A stretch of DNA of 64,000 nt from Planctomycetota bacterium. GTDB lineage: Bacteria > Planctomycetota > Phycisphaerae > Phycisphaerales > UBA5793. Location: positions 1-64,000 of the forward strand of contig CAUJHZ010000046.1 of assembly GCA_963205185.1 (NCBI GenBank), given 5' to 3'. Both the position numbers and the translations under genes were made by a program. The notes below the pieces were generated by a model. It was not told the origin of the DNA. It made no database searches and was given only the letters and a program-made list of their open reading frames with translations. This document shows, piece by piece, positions 59,230-64,000 of the stretch. Positions within the stretch are counted from its first letter, which is position 1. Every line of letters begins with the position of its first letter.

Positions 59230-59275
59230 GCCCTGCTCCTGGTTCAACCCGGCTGCCTTGTCATTCCCGCCCGGC

Positions 59276-60199
59276 CTAGTCGCGCACGAGCGCGGTGCTC
59301 TCCCCGCCGCCCTGACGCGCTGCCTCGATGCGCTCGATCATCTCGGCGGTCTTTCCTTCGAAGCGGCGCCGGTACGAGATCGCCCAGCGCACGAGGCTCA
59401 GCACGCGCAGCATGGAGATCGCGTAGAACACCTGCGCAAACGCAAAGCCGACGACGACGAGATACCCGCCCATGCAGCACAGCGGAACGGCGCCACTGCG
59501 ATACTGAATCGTCTGAAGGATCGCCACGTACGGGCTGATGAATGCGATGCACAGCCCCAGCGCCCACGACAGGTTGCGGAATCGATCGGCGAGCCGGCTG
59601 TCGCCGCCTGCATCGGCCACGCGCGCCAGCAGCAGGCACGAAAGCGCCTGCATGCCGACCCACGCGAACGCCGTGATCGAAACGACCGGCAGGATCAGCG
59701 TCGGCGAGCTGCTCGGCTTCCACGGATTGAGCACCAGCGCGACCAGAATGAGCCCGAAGGCCGAGAGGGCCATGACCAGTCGCAGCATCGCCGTGAGCGA
59801 GCGATGCATCTGCAGCGGCGGCTCTTCGAAGCGATTCCAGGCGCCCGTGAAGAGAAGCACCGCCGCCGCAGCGGGCACGAGCATGCACGCGGCAAGGATC
59901 AACCCCTGCTTCATGAGCAGGCCGTAGTAGCACCACATCCACACCGCCATTCCGGCGGCCCAGGCGGGCAGGATCAGCGTCAGCGCCAGCTGCAGCGAGG
60001 CGAGCACATCGGGCGGCGCCCCGTTGAGTCCGGTGCCGCTCGCGCGGAGGATGCGCCGGCCGCACTCGGGGCACGCGGCGCCGAAGCGCAGGCCGCGCAG
60101 CGCGTAGCCGCACTGGATGCACCGGCGATCGTCGTCGATGAGATCGGCGCCGGTCTGCCCGCGCGAGCGATAGAACTGGTCCGCAGCCGTCTGTGCCAT
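59276..60199 (-). CDS. Zinc-ribbon polytopic membrane protein
   Basis: 307 residues from ATG 60199. N-terminal ribbon Cys27-x2-Cys30-GYALRGL ... Cys43-P-E-Cys46-G, then six to seven hydrophobic segments (about 72-95, 98-120, 140-160, 172-195, 215-235 and 245-270) and a basic/Glu tail with a possible coiled coil (RRRFEGKTAEMIERIEAARQ). Same design as the ribbon membrane proteins at 21-24.8 kb. Divergent from hslU, sharing a 68-base spacer. Function unknown. Confidence 0.72.
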   Translation of the reverse strand: MAQTAADQFYRSRGQTGADLIDDDRRCIQCGYALRGLRFGAACPECGRRILRASGTGLNGAPPDVLASLQLALTLILPAWAAGMAVWMWCYYGLLMKQGLILAACMLVPAAAAVLLFTGAWNRFEEPPLQMHRSLTAMLRLVMALSAFGLILVALVLNPWKPSSSPTLILPVVSITAFAWVGMQALSCLLLARVADAGGDSRLADRFRNLSWALGLCIAFISPYVAILQTIQYRSGAVPLCCMGGYLVVVGFAFAQVFYAISMLRVLSLVRWAISYRRRFEGKTAEMIERIEAARQGGGESTALVRD

Positions 60200-60253
60200 G
60201 GCCGGCAATCGTAGCGGCAAAGAGGCTCAGCCGGGGCGCCGCCGACTTGCGCC

Positions 60254-60259
60254 TAAGAT
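60254..60259 (+). promoter_or_regulatory. Putative hslU -10 element (TAAGAT)
   Basis: TAAGAT ends 8 bases before the hslU ATG, the spacing also seen for argS and pheS. There is no ribosome-binding site between them. No good -35 is visible. Confidence 0.35.
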
Positions 60260-60267
60260 CCGTTTCC

Positions 60268-61638
60268 ATGACGCCACGTGAACTCACGCCGCGGCAGATC
60301 GTCGCGGAACTGGACAAGTACATCATCGGCCAGGGCGACGCCAAGCGGGCCGTGGCCATCGCGGTGCGCAACCGCTGGCGGCGGCAGCGGCTGCAGGGCG
60401 ATCTCGCCCACGAAGTCTCCCCGCGCAACATCATCATGGTCGGCCCCACCGGCGTGGGAAAGACGGAAATCGCCCGGCGCCTGGCCCGCCTCGTCGATGC
60501 CCCGTTCATCAAGATCGAAGCGACGAAGTTCACCGAAGTCGGCTACCACGGCCGGGATGTGGATTCGATGATCCGCGACCTGCTCGACCTGGCGATCAAG
60601 ATGGTGCGCAACGAACAGGCGGAGGTGGTTAAGGTCAAGGCGCAGGAGGCGGTCGAGCAGCGGCTCGTGTCCATTCTGCTCGGGCGCGAGCCTTCGGCAG
60701 GCGGGTACATCCGCGCCGAAGAATCCGAGATGGGCGGCGACGAAACCAGCCGCACCACGCGCGACCGCATGCTCGAGCGCCTGCGCCAGGGAGTGTTTGA
60801 CGATCGAGAGATCGAGCTGTCGGTGCGCGAGTCGGCGTCGGTGCCGCTCATCGGCGGCATGGGGCCGGATCAGCTCGATCCCGGCGTGTCGAGCATGCTC
60901 GAACAACTCATGCCCGCGCGGCACAAGATGCGCAAGGTGAGCGTCACCGAAGCGCGGCGCATCCTGCTCGAAGAAGAAACGGACAAACTCATCGACCGCG
61001 ATCGGATGATCAGCGAAGCGATCGCGCGCACCGAGCAGTCGGGCATCATCTTTCTCGACGAGATCGACAAAATCGCGGCGGGATCCAAGGGCACGGCGGG
61101 CAGCGCCGACGTCTCGCGCCAAGGCGTCCAGCGCGACCTGCTGCCGATCGTGGAAGGCTCGAGCGTTGCGACGCGCCACGGCATGGTGCAGACGGACCAC
61201 ATTCTGTTCATCGCCGCCGGCGCATTTCACTCGGCCACGGTAAGCGATCTCATGCCCGAACTGCAGGGCCGCTTTCCAATCCGTGTCGAACTCGCCGGCC
61301 TGACGCGCGACGATTTTGTACGCATTCTCCGCGAGCCGGATCACTCGCTGCTCAAGCAGCAGAAGGCGCTGCTCGAGACCGAGCGCCTGACGATCGAGAT
61401 CGAAGACGACGCCATCGACACCATGGCTGACATCGCGGCCCGCGCCAATTCGACGATGGAGAACATCGGCGCCCGGCGTCTCATGACCATCGTCGAGCGA
61501 CTCTTCGAAAACATCAGTTTCGATGCGCCCGATATGCCGCAGCGCGGCGAGAGCCAGGTGCGCATCACCGCCGCGATGGTGCGCGAGCAGCTCGAGTCGA
61601 TCGTGGCCGATGAAGACCTGAGCCGCTTCGTGCTCTGA
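60268..61638 (+). CDS. hslU: ATP-dependent protease ATPase subunit HslU
   Basis: 456-residue AAA+ unfoldase that caps the HslV peptidase. LTPRQIVAELDKYIIGQGDAKRAVAIAVRNRWRR, Walker A GPTGVGKT (Lys65), ATKFTEVGYHGRDV, the I domain (about 140-250), Walker B IIFLDEIDKIA and the C-terminal SRFVL tail that inserts into HslV are all present. The order hslU-hslV is the reverse of E. coli hslV-hslU. Confidence 0.97.
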   Translation: MTPRELTPRQIVAELDKYIIGQGDAKRAVAIAVRNRWRRQRLQGDLAHEVSPRNIIMVGPTGVGKTEIARRLARLVDAPFIKIEATKFTEVGYHGRDVDSMIRDLLDLAIKMVRNEQAEVVKVKAQEAVEQRLVSILLGREPSAGGYIRAEESEMGGDETSRTTRDRMLERLRQGVFDDREIELSVRESASVPLIGGMGPDQLDPGVSSMLEQLMPARHKMRKVSVTEARRILLEEETDKLIDRDRMISEAIARTEQSGIIFLDEIDKIAAGSKGTAGSADVSRQGVQRDLLPIVEGSSVATRHGMVQTDHILFIAAGAFHSATVSDLMPELQGRFPIRVELAGLTRDDFVRILREPDHSLLKQQKALLETERLTIEIEDDAIDTMADIAARANSTMENIGARRLMTIVERLFENISFDAPDMPQRGESQVRITAAMVREQLESIVADEDLSRFVL

Positions 61639-61650
61639 CGGGGAACCACC

Positions 61651-62223
61651 ATGCACGGCAACGTCCAAGTCCAGCGCGGCCTGTTTCACGCCACCACCAT
61701 CGTGTGCGTGCGCCGCGACGACCAGGTCGCCATCGCCGGCGACGGCCAGGTGACGCTCGGCCAGACGGTCGCCAAGGCCAACGCCGTCAAGGTGCGCAAA
61801 CTCGACGGCCTCGGCGCCGGCAGTCGCGGCGTGCTCGTCGGCTTCGCCGGTTCGGCGGCGGATGCGTTCGCGCTGCTCGATCGGTTCGAGGCTCACCTCA
61901 AGAGTTCGCCGCAGAACCTGATGAAAGCCGCGATCGAACTCGCCAAACAGTGGCGCACCGACCGGGTCATGCGCCGGCTCGAGAGCCTGCTCGCCGTCGC
62001 CGACGCAAAGCAAAGCCTGATGATCTCCGGCCAGGGCGACGTGATCGAACCGTCCGACGGCATCATCGCCATCGGCAGCGGCGGCTCCTACGCGCAGGCT
62101 GCGGCGCGAGCGCTGCTTGCTCACACCTCGCTGTCCGCAACGGCCGTCGCCGAGGAGAGCCTCAAGATCGCCGGCGAGATCTGTGTGTACACCAACACGA
62201 ATGTCACGGTGCTCACGCTGTGA
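61651..62223 (+). CDS. hslV: ATP-dependent protease peptidase subunit HslV
   Basis: 190-residue proteasome-like threonine peptidase. The catalytic Thr follows a 14-residue leader: [10 protein letters not shown] puts the nucleophile at Thr15, so maturation needs propeptide cleavage (E. coli needs only Met removal). [49 protein letters not shown] and [18 protein letters not shown] are canonical. It starts 12 bases after hslU. Complex partner is HslU. Confidence 0.97.
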   Translation: MHGNVQVQRGLFHATTIVCVRRDDQVAIAGDGQVTLGQTVAKANAVKVRKLDGLGAGSRGVLVGFAGSAADAFALLDRFEAHLKSSPQNLMKAAIELAKQWRTDRVMRRLESLLAVADAKQSLMISGQGDVIEPSDGIIAIGSGGSYAQAAARALLAHTSLSATAVAEESLKIAGEICVYTNTNVTVLTL

Positions 62224-62373
62224 ACGAGGCGGCGGATTATCGGTGTGTTGCGACGAGGCAACGGACCGATCCATCATCAGGGTTTCGTTGACCGGACGGG
62301 GCCGACCGCGCTTCCGCGGCGGCGAGGCTCCGGCGCCGAGATCCGATCGAATCGTGCCGATTCTGTTTGAGTC

Positions 62374-62763
62374 ATGTTCATGAGTGCACAACGCCGCAAA
62401 CATGCCGCGCGCACTGCCCGCCAGCGGCTCGGATCGATGATGCTCACCATGCTGCTCGGACTGCAGGCGATCTGCCTGGCTGTCTTTGCCTCTGACCCCG
62501 GTGGAGCGCCGCTGCGCGGCGGCCTGCTCGAAGCGATGTGGATGAACCGCAGGCCGGGTCTGGCCATGGCTTTTGTAGCGCTCATCGGACTCGGTCCGGT
62601 GCTCTCGCTCGCGCTGTGGCGCTGCGCCGGCTGGCGCAGGTGGCTCATGATCGCGATGTGGATCGCGTTCATCGTGCTGCTCGATGGCGTCAGCGCGCAG
62701 AAGATGGGCTCGGTCAGTCGCGTGCTGTGGTTCTGGAAAGTCCAGCCGTGGCTCAATCCCTAA
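62374..62763 (+). CDS. Small membrane protein of unknown function
   Basis: 129 residues. A basic N-terminus (MSAQRRKHAARTARQR) is followed by three hydrophobic segments (about 21-40, 62-82 and 88-105) and a short Trp-rich end (WFWKVQPWLNP). No motif is recognised. An internal ATG two codons later (62380) is an equally good start. It overlaps the end of the convergent BFD-type ferredoxin gene by 11 bases. Confidence 0.6.
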   Translation: MFMSAQRRKHAARTARQRLGSMMLTMLLGLQAICLAVFASDPGGAPLRGGLLEAMWMNRRPGLAMAFVALIGLGPVLSLALWRCAGWRRWLMIAMWIAFIVLLDGVSAQKMGSVSRVLWFWKVQPWLNP

Positions 62764-63040
62764 GCGGCTCTTCGTCACGTTCGGGCCGCTGACCCGTGGC
62801 GTGATAGTCCAGCCGCTGCCTGGCATACTGCTCAGGCGAGATCGCCAGATCGGGCTCAAGGCCCGCTTCGTGCATCGCGTACAGACGCTTGAGATAGGGA
62901 ATGCACCAGCCGCACCCGGTCCCCGCGCCAAGGCACTCGCTGATGAGCGACGCCACCGGCGGGTTCTCGCGCTTGAGGTAGGCAACGATCTTGCGCTGCG
63001 TCACGTGATAGCAGAGGCAGACTTCCTCGTCAGGGTTCAT
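62753..63040 (-). CDS. BFD-like [2Fe-2S]-binding protein
   Basis: 95 residues from ATG 63040. The pattern Cys8-x-Cys10 ... Cys43-x2-Cys46 inside EVCLCYHVTQRKIVAYLKRE and GAGTGCGWC is the Fer2_BFD [2Fe-2S] motif of bacterioferritin-associated ferredoxin and related modules. Classical Bfd is about 64 residues. Here a C-terminal segment of about 45 residues (LDLAISPEQ-type, then acidic) is added. Bfd donates electrons to release iron from bacterioferritin. No bacterioferritin lies nearby, so the partner is unknown. Confidence 0.87.
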   Translation of the reverse strand: MNPDEEVCLCYHVTQRKIVAYLKRENPPVASLISECLGAGTGCGWCIPYLKRLYAMHEAGLEPDLAISPEQYARQRLDYHATGQRPERDEEPLRD

Positions 63041-63150
63041 AGGGGATGGTAGAGTCAAGAGGCACGACGCCAAACCCGGTTCAGCCGCGACTCGGAGGCT
63101 CTGCGCAGGGGAGCGCGGCGCGCGATGAGCCAGCGTGCCCCCTCCTTGCC

Positions 63151-63288
63151 TCACGCCTTCCCCTTCACCATCGCCTCGACCCACACCGGCACGTACGGAA
63201 TCGTGCAGCCCTTGGACACCGGCCAGTCCTTGTAGAGGCCGATCTTCTCGTCGTCCCGGACGTGATGGCGGATGAGATCGCGGTGAGG
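63151..63288 (-). pseudogene. In-frame gene remnant after the ankyrin stop codon
   Basis: The frame directly after the ankyrin gene's TGA continues without a stop for 45 codons to a TGA at 63151-63153. It reads PHRDLIRHHVRDDEKIGLYK, then DWPVSKGCTIPYVPVWVEAM, then VKGKA, which has the balanced composition of a real protein C-terminus, unlike other frames here. No start codon and ribosome-binding site precede it. It may be the 3' end of a truncated gene, or a segment cut off by a recent nonsense mutation. I do not recognise the family. Confidence 0.45.
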
Positions 63289-63948
63289 TCATTTGAAGCG
63301 CATCGCCGCCTCTTCCAGAAGTTCGAGCATTCGGTACTCAGAGTCGCCTGGCTTTGCTGGCTCCTTCCAGCCGCAAGGTGGCCCACCTTCGGGTTCACAT
63401 TGTTCGATGCGCCAGCGTGGATTCGCGCCCGCAATCATCCGTCGCGCGATGTCGATGACGGTTTGCCCCCACTTGTCGCGCAAGAGCGGATTTGCTCCGC
63501 GCTCAAGCATGAACGGAACCACGCGCTCGTACTCAAAAAGGGTCTCGTAAGAGATGTGCAGCGGCGTCTGATCATCATCGTTGGTTGCATTGATGTCGGC
63601 GCCCGCGGCGAGCAGTTGTTCGGCTGCCACGAGGTTCAATCCGTCGCCGCTCAGCGCCTCGTGCATCGGCGTGTCCCCGTGGGCATCGCGAGCGTTCGGA
63701 TCAGCTCCTGCTCGCAGGAGGGACTCGATGATCCGTCCCGTTCGCTCGTTCTCTTCGTCGCCGTCGCCATCGCCCATCCAGGCCGCGGCGTGCAAGGTTG
63801 TAAAGCCACGCTCGTCGGCAACCTGTGGATCAGCACCCGCGGCGAGCAAGGCATCAACCGCATTGGCGTCGAAGAACATGGCAGCGTCAATCAGCGGATG
63901 TCGCTGGGGAAGGCGATCGTCGGCAGAAGAGTCGGGGTCTCCGTTCAT
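63289..63948 (-). CDS. Ankyrin-repeat protein
   Basis: 219 residues from ATG 63948, with GTGGAG upstream. Four to five ankyrin repeats cover about residues 15-170. Recognisable units are HPLIDAAMFFDANAVDALLAAGADP, RGFTTLHAAAWMGD ... LLRAGADPNARD, HGDTPMHEALSGDG ... LLAAGADINATN, DDQTPLHISYETL ... MLERGANPLLRD and WGQTVIDIA. There is no signal peptide, so it is probably a cytosolic protein-interaction module. The last 45 residues are non-repeat. Its stop is followed in frame by a 45-codon remnant. Confidence 0.85.
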   Translation of the reverse strand: MNGDPDSSADDRLPQRHPLIDAAMFFDANAVDALLAAGADPQVADERGFTTLHAAAWMGDGDGDEENERTGRIIESLLRAGADPNARDAHGDTPMHEALSGDGLNLVAAEQLLAAGADINATNDDDQTPLHISYETLFEYERVVPFMLERGANPLLRDKWGQTVIDIARRMIAGANPRWRIEQCEPEGGPPCGWKEPAKPGDSEYRMLELLEEAAMRFK

Positions 63949-63969
63949 TGTTATCTCCACACTCGACGT

Positions 63970-64000
63970 TCACCCCTCCCGCTTCACCAACTCATTGATC
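63970..64000 (-). CDS. Possible 3' end of a gene running off the window
   Basis: On the minus strand, the last bases read in frame as I-N-E-L-V-K-R-E-G-stop, with the stop at 63970-63972. It lies 21 bases upstream of the ankyrin start, as in an operon. Only nine codons are visible, so this is tentative. Confidence 0.3.
   Translation of the reverse strand, partial: INELVKREG

Noticed and set aside
60253-62985. 910-codon frame antisense to hslU-hslV
   Set aside because: Spans two well-defined genes on the other strand and has shadow-type composition.
63289-63291. Selenocysteine at the ankyrin TGA
   Set aside because: No selenocysteine-insertion hairpin or conserved Sec family context is recognisable. 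A gene remnant is simpler.

Overview
This window is GC-rich bacterial chromosomal DNA. It most likely comes from a planctomycete, and the class Phycisphaerae is my best guess. The reasons are several small membrane proteins carrying a planctomycete-style C-x2-C ... CPECG zinc ribbon, an unusually large SecA, a fused AroD-AroE, a lipoprotein related to the formylglycine-generating enzyme, and dense coding on both strands. This assignment is inferred from gene content alone. I saw no rRNA or tRNA genes, CRISPR arrays, prophage or intact insertion sequences. The first 45 bases are a pure GA dinucleotide run at the very edge of the sequence and could be an assembly artefact.

Layout. 0.4-6.2 kb (minus strand): clpC, a glycosylasparaginase-like amidohydrolase and a secreted M16 peptidase homologue that has lost its zinc motif. 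A roughly 780-bp non-coding stretch with hairpins and a direct repeat lies between clpC and the amidohydrolase. 6.4-14.2 kb: argS, a LmbE-type deacetylase, a membrane-anchored thioredoxin, the aroDE fusion, an HD-GYP-type protein, a pseudopilin and scpB. 14.3-20.9 kb: a dihydropyrimidinase, then the end of the classical ribosomal superoperon (map, infA, rpmJ, rpsM, rpsK, rpoA, rplQ) without rpsD between rpsK and rpoA, then pheS. 21-27.5 kb: membrane zinc-ribbon proteins, a TMEM175-like channel, two START/SRPBCC-like proteins, a metal P-type ATPase with a His-rich tail, and a cysteine-free FmdB homologue.

28-39.3 kb is the most interesting block. An ABC-2 permease is divergent from a tight six-gene run: three SPFH/Band-7 proteins (the first fused to a polytopic membrane region), an ABC ATPase, a second ABC-2 permease with a large non-membrane domain, and a membrane-anchored helical-repeat protein. 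The spacings (3 and 4 bp, then a 4-bp ATGA overlap) indicate one operon. I infer a membrane-microdomain-associated ABC system that I cannot match to a named system.

39.5-48.3 kb: a PreA-like dihydropyrimidine dehydrogenase subunit (functionally related to the distant dihydropyrimidinase), a giant secA in which one helical-wing unit appears three times, lgt, the FGE-like lipoprotein and glpX. 48.3-53 kb (minus): membrane and secreted proteins of mostly unknown function (DUF4190-like, Dabb lipoprotein, DUF1015, PDZ-like, coiled coil). 53-64 kb: tpiA, a secG fused to a fibronectin type III domain, yicC, an APH-type kinase, an M48 protease, a Gfo/Idh/MocA oxidoreductase, hslU-hslV, a BFD-type ferredoxin, an ankyrin-repeat protein and an in-frame gene remnant.

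Several genes (argS, pheS, hslU, the pseudopilin) have a -10-like hexamer ending only 5-8 bases before the start codon, which suggests leaderless or near-leaderless mRNAs. Start codons below are my choice from ribosome-binding sites, signal peptides and family N-termini. All functional calls rest on recognising motifs by eye, without database searches.
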